Notes under the pieces: generated by a model | What the model was told of the DNA's origin: nothing | Seen by the model: the letters and a program-made list of their open reading frames with translations, nothing else | The model's database searches: none | Assembly (NCBI RefSeq): GCF_014202575.1 | Contig: NZ_JACHHB010000018.1 | Location: forward strand, 1-64,000 | DNA length: 64,000 nt | From: Texcoconibacillus texcoconensis | GTDB lineage: Bacteria > Bacillota > Bacilli > Bacillales > Salisediminibacteriaceae | Direction: 5' to 3' | Made by a program: the position numbers and the translations under genes | Shown: piece after piece, positions 26,392-36,982 of the stretch | Layout: each line of letters starts with the position of its first letter | Numbering within the stretch: the first letter of the stretch is position 1

Positions 26392-26449
26392 ACCATATCT
26401 GCAATTCTTTACAGGACAGCTATAGGTTTTGCGAAACCTGGATATACAT

Positions 26450-29400
26450 TCAAGATGATGGACTTGCCGTATCTTCCAACTTCTTCACTTCAGGCAATTG
26501 AGAAAGTAAATCTTCTACAATTTGCAAATACGCCTTCTGTTCCAAGCCTTTCTTTTTTAACACGATTTTGATTTGGTCTTTTTCCATACCTAAAGCTAAT
26601 TTCTTCGATAAGTCGTGAGCCATCGTGAACAGCTTTGCACCATCGGTTTTCTCTGTAACTTCTTTTGAAAGAAGAATCGTACACTGCTGTTGCTTCTCTT
26701 GGATTTTCTCAATTCCTTCTTGTTTAGCATAAATACCGATTTTAGCAATTTGTAATAAATAACCAACTTCCTCTGGATAGTCACCGAAACGGTCGATGAG
26801 CTCATTTTGTAAATCAAGCACATCTTCAAGCGATGACAACGCTTTGAACCGTTTGTACATATCAATTTTTTGCTTAGAATCCGGAATATAACTCTCTGGA
26901 ATATAAGCATCCACATTCATTTCAACTTCTATATCTTCTGTTTCCTCAACCGTTTCTTGTTCAGGTTGAGATGCTTTCTTGCGATTTTCGATCGCATCTT
27001 GAAGCATTTGTGAATAAAGATCAAATCCTACGGAAGCAATAAATCCATGCTGCTGCGCACCGAGAAGGTTACCTGTTCCACGTATAGATAAATCACGCAT
27101 AGCAATTTTAAATCCTGAACCTAACTCGGTGAATTCTTTAATCGACTGAAGTCTTTGTTCAGCGACTTCCGTGAGTACTTTGTCTTGTTGATATGTGAGA
27201 TACGCATAAGCTACGCGATTAGAACGACCGACTCTGCCTCGTAATTGATAAAGCTGCGACAGCCCCATACGGTCAGCATCATATATGATCAAGGTGTTCA
27301 CATTTGGAATGTCTACACCTGTTTCAATAATCGTTGTCGTAACTAATACATCTGCTTCACCTTCTAAAAAGTCAAGCATCACCGATTCAAGCTCTGTTTC
27401 TGTCATCTTTCCATGTGCATAGCGGACATTCGCATCAGGAACAAGCATACTGATCCTGTCAGCCATCGACTCAATTTCATCAACTCGATTAAACAGTAGG
27501 TATACTTGACCACCTCGAGCCATTTCCCGTTCAATCGCTTCACGAACGAGTGCAGGGTTGTACTCAACGACGTATGTTTGTACAGGAAAACGATTTTCTG
27601 GTGGTGTTTCAATAACAGACAAATCTCGTACACCTAACATTGACATGTGAAGTGTTCGTGGAATAGGTGTCGCGGTCAATGTTAATACATCAACATTTGC
27701 CTTCAGTTGCTTGATTTTTTCTTTATGTGTAACACCGAATCGTTGCTCTTCATCAACGATTAACAAACCTAAATCTTTAAATTTCACATCTTTAGAAAGT
27801 ATACGGTGTGTACCAACAACGACATCGACAACTCCCTCTTTCAGTCGCTGAATTGTTTCTTTTTGTTCCTTACGAGAACGGAAACGACTGATCATTTCTG
27901 CATTGATCGCAAATTGAGCAAAACGTTCACGGATCGTTTCATAGTGTTGTTGCGCCAATATTGTTGTCGGAACGAGAAAGGCAACTTGTTTACCTTCCAT
28001 AATTGCTTTAAAAGCTGCACGTAGAGCGACTTCCGTTTTACCGTATCCAACATCTCCACAAAGTAAACGATCCATTGGATAAGATTTCTCCATGTCGGCT
28101 TTAATCTCTTCAATCGCTTGCATTTGGTCTTCTGTTTCTTGATACGGAAACGATGATTCAAACTCACGTTGTTCTACCCCATCTGGAGAAAAGGCAACCC
28201 CTTGACTGGATTGTCGTTCGGCATACAACTCAATGAGATCATCAGCAATATCTTCCACTGAAGATTGGACTTTGTTCTTCACTTTTTTCCATTCGCTACC
28301 GCCTAATGAATAAAGTTTCGGATCCTTCTCCTCAGAACCAACATATTTTTGTACTTGGTCAATTTGTTCAACAGGAACGTAAAGCTTGTCATTACCCGCG
28401 TATGTTAAGTGAAGATAATCTTTATGAACACCGTTTACTTCTAACGTTTCAATCCCTAGATATTTCCCTATCCCGTGGTTAACGTGAACAACTAAATCGC
28501 CAACTTTCAGTTCGGAATAGCTTTTTATCCGTTCAGCGTTCGACATTTTCTTCTGCCGTTTCGGTCGCTTGGCTTTTTTCGTAAACACTTCTTCTTCAGT
28601 AATCACAACAAGGTTTTGCAAAGGAAGTTCAAATCCACTTTCAAGATGACCGATCAAAATTTGCGCTTTTCCAGGAAGCGGCTCTTTATCTATAGAACCT
28701 TCTATGGCTTCCATCTGATAATCTTCTAAAACATCTTTCATACGTTCACTACGTTCTTGATCACTAGCTACAAATACAATAGCATCATTATTCGACTTCC
28801 AACGGTCTAATTCACTTTTTAGTAAATGCAGTTGACCGTGGAATGTTTGCATGGACTTACTCTGTATATTCACCACATTTTGCGGCTGTGTGTTTTGCAC
28901 ATGACGTAAAAACAGGCTTAAATAAACAAGCGGCTGTTTCGCCTGTTCAAATAAGTCTTCAAACGGCTTAGACATATTCACATCTCTAACCATAGCACCT
29001 TGAGATAGCATCGTCGTCTGCCAATTGGCTTCCTCTTTATCAAGCTCCTGTCCAACCTCTTGAACACGACTCATCTCATCAACAAAGATCATCCCATGAC
29101 TAGGAATATAGTCTAAAAGAGTCGCAGGTTGCTCATAAAGAAGTGAGACATATTTATAAATCGAATCAAATGTTGTACGTTCATGAAGCTGATCAATTTC
29201 TTGACGAATGTTTTCTGTCAGTTGTTCTTTAATTGTTGCATCTTTTGTTTTCTTTACACTCTCTGCTAAGTACGCTTGTAATTGTTCAGCACCTCTAGCA
29301 AAATGCTCATCATATAAAACTAACTCATCTGCAGGGCCTAAATGAACGGTGTCTATTTCTTGTTCGGAGCGTTGTGTATCCGCATCAAAATAACGAATCG

Positions 29401-30007
29401 AGTCCACTTCGTCATCAAATAGTTCAATACGTATCGGTTGTTGGTTTACTAAAGGAAATATATCAATAATGCCACCACGTACGCTAAACTGCCCTGGCCC
29501 TGCAACCATATGAACTCGGTCATAACCTATTGTTACAAGTAAGTCGAGCGTTTTATCTAAATCGAGAATTTGCCCTGTATGAACCGATAATTGAGACTCC
29601 TGCCAAACAGATTTGGGAGGGAGTAAACGACGCACCCCTGCCAATGGTGTAATGACAATCCCCTTCCTATTCGACACCCACTTATTAAGAACTTCAATTC
29701 TCTGACCGCGCATTTCTGGACTTGCAACAGCAATTTCTGAAGAGATCAACTCATTTACCGGGTACAAGTGGACGTGTTCGTCTCCAACAAAATGGGCGAG
29801 ATCATCGTATAATTTTTGTGCCTGATAAAGGTTATGAGTGATCACTAGCTGTGGTCTTTTCGTTTCTTGATACATTGACGCCATTAACAAGGTTCTCGCT
29901 GAACCTGTCAATCCAGCGACCATTTGTTCCTTTAGGCCTGCGTCTAGGCCATCGATAACACTTCGAATATCATCATCTTTTAGAATCACTTGATGTAAAC
30001 CTTCCAT
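26450..30007 (-). CDS. mfd: Transcription-repair coupling factor Mfd
   Basis: A large DNA translocase that removes stalled RNA polymerase and recruits UvrA. The domain order is standard: a UvrB-like N-terminal region (about residues 1-450), the RNA-polymerase interaction domain ([19 protein letters not shown]), and SF2 helicase domains with Walker [24 protein letters not shown] box and QLRGRVGRS motif VI. A C-terminal TRCF domain follows. The ATG at 30007 has GGGGGAGA upstream and gives 1185 residues; the frame is open 63 bases further. It follows fin by 146 bases. Confidence 0.97.
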   Translation of the reverse strand: MEGLHQVILKDDDIRSVIDGLDAGLKEQMVAGLTGSARTLLMASMYQETKRPQLVITHNLYQAQKLYDDLAHFVGDEHVHLYPVNELISSEIAVASPEMRGQRIEVLNKWVSNRKGIVITPLAGVRRLLPPKSVWQESQLSVHTGQILDLDKTLDLLVTIGYDRVHMVAGPGQFSVRGGIIDIFPLVNQQPIRIELFDDEVDSIRYFDADTQRSEQEIDTVHLGPADELVLYDEHFARGAEQLQAYLAESVKKTKDATIKEQLTENIRQEIDQLHERTTFDSIYKYVSLLYEQPATLLDYIPSHGMIFVDEMSRVQEVGQELDKEEANWQTTMLSQGAMVRDVNMSKPFEDLFEQAKQPLVYLSLFLRHVQNTQPQNVVNIQSKSMQTFHGQLHLLKSELDRWKSNNDAIVFVASDQERSERMKDVLEDYQMEAIEGSIDKEPLPGKAQILIGHLESGFELPLQNLVVITEEEVFTKKAKRPKRQKKMSNAERIKSYSELKVGDLVVHVNHGIGKYLGIETLEVNGVHKDYLHLTYAGNDKLYVPVEQIDQVQKYVGSEEKDPKLYSLGGSEWKKVKNKVQSSVEDIADDLIELYAERQSSQGVAFSPDGVEQREFESSFPYQETEDQMQAIEEIKADMEKSYPMDRLLCGDVGYGKTEVALRAAFKAIMEGKQVAFLVPTTILAQQHYETIRERFAQFAINAEMISRFRSRKEQKETIQRLKEGVVDVVVGTHRILSKDVKFKDLGLLIVDEEQRFGVTHKEKIKQLKANVDVLTLTATPIPRTLHMSMLGVRDLSVIETPPENRFPVQTYVVEYNPALVREAIEREMARGGQVYLLFNRVDEIESMADRISMLVPDANVRYAHGKMTETELESVMLDFLEGEADVLVTTTIIETGVDIPNVNTLIIYDADRMGLSQLYQLRGRVGRSNRVAYAYLTYQQDKVLTEVAEQRLQSIKEFTELGSGFKIAMRDLSIRGTGNLLGAQQHGFIASVGFDLYSQMLQDAIENRKKASQPEQETVEETEDIEVEMNVDAYIPESYIPDSKQKIDMYKRFKALSSLEDVLDLQNELIDRFGDYPEEVGYLLQIAKIGIYAKQEGIEKIQEKQQQCTILLSKEVTEKTDGAKLFTMAHDLSKKLALGMEKDQIKIVLKKKGLEQKAYLQIVEDLLSQLPEVKKLEDTASPSS

Positions 30008-30153
30008 GATTCTCCCCCTTCCTTCCGCTCGGCAAACGTTTCCCGTTGTGAATTTGTCGGAATACGTCAAAATATGTAGGATGTCTATTCAGCAGAAAAA
30101 CGCTTTGGTTAAATCAACCAAAGCTTGTCATCCTTTGCAGATAGACGATTTGT

Positions 30154-30384
30154 TTATTGGATAAACGTATCTTGTTCATGAAGATCTGGATTTTGATCAA
30201 GGGCATCGTGGCAATTTTCGCATATGACATTCACCTGTAAATTCCCTTGTGTATCATATTGTACCATTTCATCTTCCTCTTCTGGTTTCAATTGACTCAA
30301 ACCCAGTTCTTCAGTATTAACATTTCGTTCATCAATTGTTCCGATATGTGTCCCACAATGTCTACATTGATATTGAATAGTCAT
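30154..30384 (-). CDS. fin: Anti-SigF factor Fin
   Basis: A 76-residue zinc-ribbon protein with two CxxC pairs (YQCRHCGTHIG and VICENCHDAL). In B. subtilis Fin (YabK) binds core RNA polymerase, antagonises SigF and helps the switch to SigG in the forespore. It is the 3' neighbour of pth and 5' neighbour of mfd, as in B. subtilis. GGAGG lies 6 nt before the ATG. A SigF-type promoter and a 9-bp inverted repeat lie in the 68-bp gap upstream. Confidence 0.93.
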   Translation of the reverse strand: MTIQYQCRHCGTHIGTIDERNVNTEELGLSQLKPEEEDEMVQYDTQGNLQVNVICENCHDALDQNPDLHEQDTFIQ

Positions 30385-30415
30385 AAAGGTCCTCCTAACC
30401 TTCGATTCTGCTAGA

Positions 30416-30445
30416 TAGTTTGTCCGTAAAGAATCGAAGTTATTC
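30416..30445 (-). promoter_or_regulatory. SigF-type promoter of fin
   Basis: The -10 GGACAAACTA (30416-30425) matches the SigF pattern GGnnAnAHTR at all fixed positions. Fifteen bp upstream is GAATA (30441-30445), 4 of 5 for GYRTA. B. subtilis fin is SigF-dependent. Perfect 9-bp inverted arms lie at 30431-30439 and 30400-30408. Confidence 0.65.
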
Positions 30446-30452
30446 GACCTGA

Positions 30453-31010
30453 CTAGTTAAAATCATTCATTACATTTGTAAAATTAGTTGTCATCCATCG
30501 TTCAATAGCGGCGGTTGCAGTTTCAATCGAATGATCAACGTCTGGACGTTCTGATTTAGCAAACGTTCTTAACACATGATCGACAACAGTCTGCCCTTCT
30601 GGAGGACGTCCGATGCCAACACGGATTCTTTTAAACTCATTCGTACCTAGTTGGTCAATGAGAGAACGAATACCATTGTGGCCGCCATGGCCACCTTTTT
30701 GACGTAAACGAATCGTCCCTGGAGGTAAATCGAGGTCATCGTAAACGACGAGTACATCTTCAACATCAATATTAAAATAATCAATCAATGGACGTACAGC
30801 TTGACCTGAAAGGTTCATATACGTTAATGGTTTTTGTAAAAACACCTTTTCCCCTTCAATATAACGATACCCAAAACTAGATTGGAACTTCGAAACTTCA
30901 AAAGGAATACCAAGCTTTTTTTCACATTGATCTAACACTTCAAAGCCAATATTATGTCTTGTACCTGCATATTTTTTCCCTGGATTCCCTAGTCCAACGA
31001 TTAGCTTCAT
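30453..31010 (-). CDS. pth: Peptidyl-tRNA hydrolase
   Basis: Releases tRNA from peptidyl-tRNA that drops off the ribosome; essential. The product begins MKLIVGLGNPGKKYAGTRHN, with the catalytic histidine in the last residues of that stretch. It also has KPLTYMNLSG, VVYDDLDLPPG and GHNGIRSL. The ATG at 31010 has AGGTGA 6 nt upstream and gives 185 residues. It follows ctc after a terminator and a gap of about 150 bp. Confidence 0.96.
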   Translation of the reverse strand: MKLIVGLGNPGKKYAGTRHNIGFEVLDQCEKKLGIPFEVSKFQSSFGYRYIEGEKVFLQKPLTYMNLSGQAVRPLIDYFNIDVEDVLVVYDDLDLPPGTIRLRQKGGHGGHNGIRSLIDQLGTNEFKRIRVGIGRPPEGQTVVDHVLRTFAKSERPDVDHSIETATAAIERWMTTNFTNVMNDFN

Positions 31011-31104
31011 CGCCATTCACCTACTCTCCACACTTTCCAACCTCTCAAGCTATATCAAAAAAGGTTCGACACTTTCTTTGAAAATTCGATTTCCGGCTAA
31101 AACG

Positions 31105-31142
31105 GAATAAAGAGGCTGACCCATTTTCTTGAATCAGCCTCA
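31105..31142 (-). terminator. Terminator after ctc
   Basis: GAGGCTGA and TCAGCCTC form a perfect 8-bp stem (31113-31142) followed by TTTATT on the minus strand. Confidence 0.8.
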
Positions 31143-31162
31143 ACTTATATATCGACTTAAAA

Positions 31163-31795
31163 TTATTCTTCGTCAGATTTTTCTTCATCTTGTGAAACAA
31201 GTTCAGGTTCTTGTGGTTCCTCGCCACCATCTGCTTCATCAGGAACTTCTGTCGGTGGCGTCACAGATACGATGGTTTCTTCAGGATCATTATTAATTTC
31301 ATATCCTGCTTTACCTTTCAAATCACTAACAGCAAGCGAATCTCCAATACCCAATTCTTCAACATTCACTTCAATGACCTCCGGAATATCACGCGGTAAT
31401 GCGCGAACTGAAAGGTCGAAGAGCGTTTGTTGAACGACGCCGCCATCACGCGCGCCAATCGCATCGCCGACAAGCTGAATAGATACGTCCGCATCCATTT
31501 CAGATTTCATATCTACTGCATAAAAATCAACGTGTAACAATGTTCCTTTAATCGGTTCCACCTGTAAGTCATAAACCATGACATCATATGTTTCGCCATT
31601 GTGTTTCAAAGAAACGATCCCATTTCTCCCAACTTCACGAATCGTTTTCACTAATTCCATACTTTCAACGGCAACCAGTGTAGTGTCAATATCTTTTCCA
31701 TATAAAACACCTGGTACACCGCCTTGTTTTCGAATTTGTTTTAATTTTGATCCTGTGAACTTTTCTCTGTTGTCAACTTCCAAAACTGCTGCCAT
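31163..31795 (-). CDS. ctc: 50S ribosomal protein L25/general stress protein Ctc
   Basis: A 5S rRNA-binding protein of the long TL5/Ctc type: an N-terminal L25 domain (about residues 5-90, KQIRKQGGVPGVLYGKD) plus a C-terminal beta domain. The tail is acidic (many Glu and Asp after about residue 185). In B. subtilis Ctc accumulates in general stress under SigB. A SigB-type promoter is present upstream here. It lies between prs and pth, as in B. subtilis. SD AGGTGA lies upstream of the ATG. Confidence 0.95.
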   Translation of the reverse strand: MAAVLEVDNREKFTGSKLKQIRKQGGVPGVLYGKDIDTTLVAVESMELVKTIREVGRNGIVSLKHNGETYDVMVYDLQVEPIKGTLLHVDFYAVDMKSEMDADVSIQLVGDAIGARDGGVVQQTLFDLSVRALPRDIPEVIEVNVEELGIGDSLAVSDLKGKAGYEINNDPEETIVSVTPPTEVPDEADGGEEPQEPELVSQDEEKSDEE

Positions 31796-31837
31796 AACTA
31801 GTCACCTCATCCTTTTCCATTCATGTATAGTGATAGT

Positions 31838-31863
31838 ATTCCCAGTAAAGCATGATTTGAAAC
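31838..31863 (-). promoter_or_regulatory. SigB-type promoter of ctc
   Basis: GTTTCA (31858-31863), 14 bp, GGGAAT (31838-31843) matches the SigB consensus GTTTAA-N12-14-GGGTAT at 5 of 6 positions in each box. The ctc gene is a classic SigB target in B. subtilis. Confidence 0.65.
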
Positions 31864-31907
31864 TTAGACACTTCTAATTAATGGGATCGCCAGAAAAGCT
31901 TACATAT

Positions 31908-32858
31908 TTAGTTGAACAATTGACTAACCGAAAGTTGTTCGTGAACGTGAATAATCGCCTTTGAAAGTAAAGGACCAACAGATAACTCTGTCACTTTATC
32001 AATACGTTTTTCATCAGCTAACGGAATCGTATTTGCTACGGCAAGTTCACGAATTTTCGAGTTATCAATTCGCTCAATCGCTGGTCCTGACAATACCGCA
32101 TGGGTACAGCAAGCGTACACGTCTTTGGCGCCTTGGTCAACCAAAGCATTGGCTGCTAAAGTGATGGTTCCGGCCGTATCAATGATGTCATCGACGATAA
32201 TCGCTGTTTTCCCTTCGATATCACCAACGATGTTCATCACTTCGGCGACATTCGGTTCCGGTCGTCTTTTATCGATAATTGCAATCGGTGCATTTAAACG
32301 ATCTGCCATTTTTCGCGCTCGAACGACACCACCGTGGTCCGGCGATACAATAACAGGGTTATCAATACCTTTTTTAGCAAAGTGGTCAGACAAGATTGGT
32401 ACACCATCAAGTTGGTCAACAGGGATGTCGAAAAAGCCTTGAATCTGTGAAGCATGTAAATCAAGTGTGATAATGCGCGTTGCACCTGCAGTTTCAAGCA
32501 AATTCGCAACAAGCTTTGAAGTAATTGGCTCACGTGGGCGAGCTTTACGATCTTGGCGCGCATAACCGTAATAAGGAATTAATACGTTAATTGTCTTCGC
32601 CGATGCTCGCTTTAACGCATCAATCATAATTAACAATTCCATAATATGTTCATTTGCTGGTGAACTCGTGGACTGAATAACAAATGTATCGCAACCGCGA
32701 ATACTCTCCTCAATGTTAATTCGAACTTCTCCGTCGCTAAAACGATCGATGGAGCTTTTCCCCATTTCAATACCAATTTCACGGGTAATTTCGTGCGCTA
32801 AATCCGGGTTTGATCCTAGCGTAAATACTTTCAATTTATTGTCGCCGTATTGGGTCAT
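31908..32858 (-). CDS. prs: Ribose-phosphate pyrophosphokinase
   Basis: Makes PRPP from ribose 5-phosphate and ATP for purine, pyrimidine, His and Trp synthesis. Signatures include [55 protein letters not shown] and the PRPP loop [14 protein letters not shown] chose the ATG at 32858 ([12 protein letters not shown]), with GGAGG 11 nt upstream, giving 316 residues against 317 in B. subtilis. It follows glmU by about 30 bases and shares its message. Confidence 0.97.
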   Translation of the reverse strand: MTQYGDNKLKVFTLGSNPDLAHEITREIGIEMGKSSIDRFSDGEVRINIEESIRGCDTFVIQSTSSPANEHIMELLIMIDALKRASAKTINVLIPYYGYARQDRKARPREPITSKLVANLLETAGATRIITLDLHASQIQGFFDIPVDQLDGVPILSDHFAKKGIDNPVIVSPDHGGVVRARKMADRLNAPIAIIDKRRPEPNVAEVMNIVGDIEGKTAIIVDDIIDTAGTITLAANALVDQGAKDVYACCTHAVLSGPAIERIDNSKIRELAVANTIPLADEKRIDKVTELSVGPLLSKAIIHVHEQLSVSQLFN

Positions 32859-32889
32859 GACTTTGCTTACCTCCATCATTTAAATAAAA

Positions 32890-34257
32890 TTATTTGCGGT
32901 CGTCTTTTAAATAACCATCTTTCGTTGTTTGCCTCTGACGGGCAATTGCTAGTGATTGTTCTGGCACGTCATCCGTTACTGTAGACCCTGCAGCTACATA
33001 CGCCTTTTCACCAACTGTGACAGGTGCAATAAGATTAGCATTACAACCAATAAATGCACCATCTTCAATCGTCGTTAAATGTTTATTTTCACCATCATAA
33101 TTGACAGTAATGGACCCACAACCAAGATTGACGTCTGATCCGATATCTGCATCTCCAATGTAACTTAAGTGAGATGCTTTACTGTTATCTCCAAAAGTCG
33201 CTTTCTTCACTTCTACAAAGTTACCGATTTTAACATTCGAACCGATGTCTGACTGTGGTCGAATGTGAGCATAAGGACCAATCATTACTTCTTGCCCAAC
33301 CTGGCTGTCGTGCACAACAGAGTGTTGAACTTTTGTATACTCACCAATGTAGCTGTCCTTAAGTTCTGAATAAGGACCAATCTCACAATGCGATAAAATT
33401 GTCGTATTTCCTTCAATCATTGTACCTGGGAGAATTTTCGTGTCAGGCTGGATGCTCACGTCTGGACCAATGTACGTATTTGGCGGGTCAACAATCGTCA
33501 CCCCTTCACGCATCCAATGACGATTAATTCGCTTACGAAGCGCAGATTCTGCTTCACTGAGCGCTACCCGATCATTTATACCCATTGTCTCCTCTGGGTC
33601 ATTCGTCGCGTATGCTGAAATTTTTTCACATTCACGCTTTAGAATTTCAATGACATCGGGCAAGTAATATTCGCCTTGTACATTGTCGTTGTCAATTCGC
33701 TTTAGCGCCGAAAAGAGGAATTCGTTGTCAAAGCAATATGTCCCTGTATTAATTTCTGTGATTTTCCGTTCTTCGATGCTCGCATCTTTATGTTCGACAA
33801 TTTTTTCAACGAATCCTTCTTCGTTTCGAACCAGTCGACCATATCCTGTTGGATCTGATACTTCTGCTGTTAAAATTGTCGCCTTCGCTCCAACTGACTC
33901 GTGATGTAAGATCAAGTTTTCCATTGTTTCACTTGTGATAAGCGGGGTGTCACCACACAATACAAGCGTCGTCCCTTTTTCTTCGCTAAGACGTTCATCT
34001 GCTTGCATGACTGCGTGACCTGTTCCCAATTGTTCAGATTGAACACAGTACTCTGTTACATCACCGATTTGTTCTTGAACAGTCTCAGCACCATGTCCTA
34101 CTACAGTTACAATACGTTGGACGTTCAATTGTTTCAGTTGATCCATCGTATGTTGGACCATCGGCTTCCCGCAGACTGGATGAAGCACTTTATAAAGGTC
34201 AGACTTCATCCGTGTCCCTTTACCCGCTGCTAAAACGACCGCAAAGCGATTATTCAT
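32890..34257 (-). CDS. glmU: Bifunctional N-acetylglucosamine-1-phosphate uridyltransferase/glucosamine-1-phosphate acetyltransferase
   Basis: Makes UDP-GlcNAc for peptidoglycan and other polymers. The N-terminal uridyltransferase begins [20 protein letters not shown] (pyrophosphorylase motif). The C-terminal half is a left-handed beta-helix with hexapeptide repeats (from about residue 250) and the acetyl-CoA site region [20 protein letters not shown]. Length is 455 residues. It has its own SigA promoter and SD TTGGAGG, and is followed by prs. Pairing of GlmU and Prs is conserved in Bacillus. Confidence 0.97.
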   Translation of the reverse strand: MNNRFAVVLAAGKGTRMKSDLYKVLHPVCGKPMVQHTMDQLKQLNVQRIVTVVGHGAETVQEQIGDVTEYCVQSEQLGTGHAVMQADERLSEEKGTTLVLCGDTPLITSETMENLILHHESVGAKATILTAEVSDPTGYGRLVRNEEGFVEKIVEHKDASIEERKITEINTGTYCFDNEFLFSALKRIDNDNVQGEYYLPDVIEILKRECEKISAYATNDPEETMGINDRVALSEAESALRKRINRHWMREGVTIVDPPNTYIGPDVSIQPDTKILPGTMIEGNTTILSHCEIGPYSELKDSYIGEYTKVQHSVVHDSQVGQEVMIGPYAHIRPQSDIGSNVKIGNFVEVKKATFGDNSKASHLSYIGDADIGSDVNLGCGSITVNYDGENKHLTTIEDGAFIGCNANLIAPVTVGEKAYVAAGSTVTDDVPEQSLAIARQRQTTKDGYLKDDRK

Positions 34258-34292
34258 ATACTAACCTCCAAGGGCACTTTTTTTCCATAATG

Positions 34293-34321
34293 AATATATC
34301 TTAAATACTGGTTAATTTCAA
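34293..34321 (-). promoter_or_regulatory. SigA promoter of glmU-prs
   Basis: TTGAAA (34316-34321), 17 bp, TATATT (34293-34298), about 36 bp before the glmU ATG. Confidence 0.7.
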
Positions 34322-34399
34322 GGTATGTCAACCATATCAGTAAACTTGAACTACTCCGCCCTTGAATAGGCTTAGAGAGCTAGCTTTCTGCCAATAACC

Positions 34400-34507
34400 T
34401 AAAAAAAGAGACCGAATCGAGTGAAGAGTTGAAAATCACCACCTTTAATACCGAATTATCGATAACAAGGACGCTTTCATGATTACTCTCTCACTGAACC
34501 AGTCTCT
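34400..34507 (-). terminator. Long-stem terminator after spoVG
   Basis: AGAGAC (34502-34507 side) pairs with GTCTCT (34407-34412 side). The stem continues imperfectly for about 20 pairs, enclosing roughly 50 nt, and is followed by a run of seven T on the minus strand. The 263-bp gap between spoVG and glmU holds this structure and the glmU promoter. Confidence 0.75.
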
Positions 34508-34520
34508 GATCAATCACGTA

Positions 34521-34808
34521 TTACGATGCACCTGCTTCTTCGTACCCCACATTATCACCAGCTTGTTCATACTCTGCAAGAACAGCTGTCTGAATTTTCT
34601 CACGAGTTTGTGAAGAGATGGGGTGTGCAATGTCTCTAAATTCACCGTCAGGGGTTCGTTTACTCGGCATAGCGACAAACATGCCATTGTTTCCGTCGAT
34701 TACACGAATATCGTGAACGACGAACTCCTCATCAATGGTAATGGACGCAATTGCACGCATGCGACCTTCCGTGTTAACACGGCGCAGTCTCACATCTGTT
34801 ACTTCCAC
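34521..34808 (-). CDS. spoVG: Septation/regulatory RNA- and DNA-binding protein SpoVG
   Basis: A 95-residue conserved regulator that affects septation and sporulation in Bacillus and virulence or cell-wall traits in relatives; it binds nucleic acids. The start [20 protein letters not shown], then [21 protein letters not shown], is diagnostic. It begins with GTG; AAAGGGTGG lies about 8 nt upstream. A SigH-type promoter lies about 45-73 bp upstream of the start. Unlike B. subtilis, no yabJ (RidA) gene is found between purR and spoVG. Confidence 0.96.
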   Translation of the reverse strand: MEVTDVRLRRVNTEGRMRAIASITIDEEFVVHDIRVIDGNNGMFVAMPSKRTPDGEFRDIAHPISSQTREKIQTAVLAEYEQAGDNVGYEEAGAS

Positions 34809-34852
34809 TTATTCCACCACCCTTTTCCCATATAAATAAAAGTGCAATTATA

Positions 34853-34881
34853 CACTTCAACAAGAAATGAACAATTCCTGC
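34853..34881 (-). promoter_or_regulatory. SigH-type promoter of spoVG
   Basis: GCAGGAATT (34873-34881) fits the SigH -35 RnAGGAWWW. After 11 bp, GTTGAAGTG (34853-34861) is close to the -10 RnnGAATWW. spoVG is a model SigH gene in B. subtilis. The surrounding sequence is very A+T-rich, as expected for AbrB-controlled promoters. Confidence 0.6.
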
Positions 34882-34940
34882 TTATACAGGAAGAAAATAC
34901 ATAAAAATGTAACCGTTTTAAAAATTGTCACATTTTATCC

Positions 34941-34996
34941 AAAAAATAAAGAGGTTTTCATAACTCGTTTACTGAGAAATGACGCTTTCAAACCTC
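34941..34996 (-). terminator. Terminator after purR
   Basis: GAGGTTT and AAACCTC (34951-34996) form a stem enclosing about 32 nt, followed by TTTATTTTTT on the minus strand. Confidence 0.8.
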
Positions 34997-35038
34997 ATTT
35001 ATTTCATCTTTCCACTCACAAGTGAACCTAAGATATGA

Positions 35039-35857
35039 TTAATCATCAAGCAAGTTACCGATTTCAACTTGAATTTTTCTCTCTCTTTCGTTGACCCCAC
35101 TCAATTTTGTTAAGGAAACGTAATCATTGACGAGCTTCTCTTCTTCATCGGCTGCTTCTGTTAATACACCAATACCAGCAACTGTCGATTGGAATTCAGT
35201 AACTAAATCTTTCATCCCCTGAATCGTGCCACCAAGCTTCATAAAGTCATCAATAATCAGTACTCTAGATTGGGGTTGTAAACTTCGACGGGCAAGTGAC
35301 ATCGTTTCGATACGCCTTTTTGAACCTGAAACATAATTTATACTTACAATTGAACCTTCAGTAATTCGATGCTCATGACGAACAATTGATACCGGTACAT
35401 TTAAGTCACTGGCCACAGCATAAGCTAAAGGAATTCCCTTTGTTGCCATCGTCATAACAGCATCAACCTTTTCACCTTGGAAGTGAGTAGCGAGAATTCG
35501 CCCAAGCTTTTCAATCTTACGTGGGTCACCAATAATGTCCATCATATACAAATAGCCACCAGGAAGAATTCTTTCAGGATCTTGAAGCTCTTCACACAAT
35601 TCAGATAGCGTCTCCTGCATTTCATGTCGAGAGATACCTGGGATAAAGGTCGCTCCACCTATGGCTCCTGCTGACGTCTGTAATGAGCCGATATTTTGAT
35701 TTTCAACCACTTCTTTAACAATCCCTAAATCTTCACTGATCGACGACTTTGCTGCTTGATAACGTTCAGAGAAAAATGAAAGAGAGACTTGTTCATGTGG
35801 ATGGTTTAATAAATAATTCGTCATGTCGACGAGTCGACCACTTCTACGAAATTTCAT
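35039..35857 (-). CDS. purR: Purine operon repressor PurR
   Basis: Represses purine genes and is relieved by PRPP. The product has an N-terminal winged helix (about residues 1-75) and a phosphoribosyltransferase-like domain with the PRPP motif RVLIIDDFMKLGGTI. This is the Gram-positive PurR, unrelated to E. coli PurR. I chose the ATG at 35857 (MKFRRSGRLVDM), with GGAGG 7 nt upstream, giving 272 residues. It follows ispE by about 70 bases and ends at a terminator. Confidence 0.95.
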   Translation of the reverse strand: MKFRRSGRLVDMTNYLLNHPHEQVSLSFFSERYQAAKSSISEDLGIVKEVVENQNIGSLQTSAGAIGGATFIPGISRHEMQETLSELCEELQDPERILPGGYLYMMDIIGDPRKIEKLGRILATHFQGEKVDAVMTMATKGIPLAYAVASDLNVPVSIVRHEHRITEGSIVSINYVSGSKRRIETMSLARRSLQPQSRVLIIDDFMKLGGTIQGMKDLVTEFQSTVAGIGVLTEAADEEEKLVNDYVSLTKLSGVNERERKIQVEIGNLLDD

Positions 35858-35927
35858 GACGAAACCTCCGTGCAATTTCCGAATATTTCATACATCATAA
35901 CACTAAACATACGTCTTTTACAAGTGA

Positions 35928-36782
35928 TCATTCACTAAGTAAACGAACAGCGTATACTTGATCAACAAAACCTTTTAAACCGTTGTAAATTCTCCAAGCC
36001 CGTGATTCATTTTTCGCTAAAGCAAATACCGTCGGACCACTACCACTCATTAGCACACCATCTGCACCGAAGTTTTCCATCTGCTTTTTCAAATTGTCGA
36101 CTTTCGGATAAAGAGAAAACGTTGTTGCTTCCATTGCGTTACCTAAAGACGAACAAATTCGTTCAAAATCACCTTGATTAATCGCTTCGATCACCGCCTC
36201 TGTGTTTGGATGAGCGATATCATTTAGATTTAAGTTACCGTATATTTCTTTCGTCGATACACCTATAGGCGGCTTTGCTAATACAACCCAACACGGAGGT
36301 GGTGTTGACAACTTTTCGATTTTTTCACCTCGCCCCGTCGCTAAAGCTGTACCACCATATACACAAAAAGGTACATCTGATCCTATTTCTGACCCTAGTT
36401 CGGCTAATTCGTCTATAGATAACCCTAATCCCCAAAGCTTATTTAAGCCTCGCAATGTCGCCGCTGCATTCGTACTTCCTCCGGCCAACCCTGCTGAGAC
36501 AGGGATATGTTTGTGAATATATAGGTGAACACCTTTTCGGACACCGAAACGCTTTTTCAAAAGCATCGCAGCTTGATATGCTAGGTTTTGGTGATCACTT
36601 GGTACAATCCCCTTTGATACATCCACAAAAACAGCATCCTTAGAAACCTCTGTAATCTCAATTCGATCCGCTAAATCGACGGTCGTCATTACCATTTCCA
36701 CCTCATGGTATCCGTCGTCTCTTTTATGTAAGACATCTAACGATAAATTAATTTTTGCGGGCGCTTTTACTATGTACTTCAT
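35928..36782 (-). CDS. ispE: 4-diphosphocytidyl-2-C-methyl-D-erythritol kinase
   Basis: A GHMP kinase of the MEP isoprenoid pathway. The start [20 protein letters not shown] has the substrate-binding lysine and asparagine. The ATP loop is [17 protein letters not shown], and the C-terminal motif is [14 protein letters not shown]. The length is 284 residues, close to B. subtilis. It lies between sspF (with terminator) and purR. Confidence 0.96.
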   Translation of the reverse strand: MKYIVKAPAKINLSLDVLHKRDDGYHEVEMVMTTVDLADRIEITEVSKDAVFVDVSKGIVPSDHQNLAYQAAMLLKKRFGVRKGVHLYIHKHIPVSAGLAGGSTNAAATLRGLNKLWGLGLSIDELAELGSEIGSDVPFCVYGGTALATGRGEKIEKLSTPPPCWVVLAKPPIGVSTKEIYGNLNLNDIAHPNTEAVIEAINQGDFERICSSLGNAMEATTFSLYPKVDNLKKQMENFGADGVLMSGSGPTVFALAKNESRAWRIYNGLKGFVDQVYAVRLLSE

Positions 36783-36887
36783 TTGCTTTGTCCACCTTCT
36801 CGCGCTTAATTGCTCTCGTTATTTTACCATTTGTTCCTAGGTGACACCACCTTGTGCTTACTTTTTCTTGTTTCCCATATGCACATA

Positions 36888-36962
36888 AAAGAAAAATGAC
36901 TCCTAATAAGGAAGAAGTGTTACCAATATGAATGGTAACGCATCCTTTACCTTAAAGGAGTC
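36888..36962 (-). terminator. Terminator after sspF
   Basis: GACTCCT and AGGAGTC (36898-36962) close a long structure. It contains an inner perfect hairpin GTTACC/GGTAAC. On the minus strand it is followed by ATTTTTCTTTT. Confidence 0.8.
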
Positions 36963-36982
36963 AATAGGCGCCGCGATATCTG

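Noticed and set aside
26420-26446. Hairpin AGGTTT/AAACCT after mfd as a terminator
   Set aside because: The stem is only 6 bp and no T run follows, so I do not call it a terminator.
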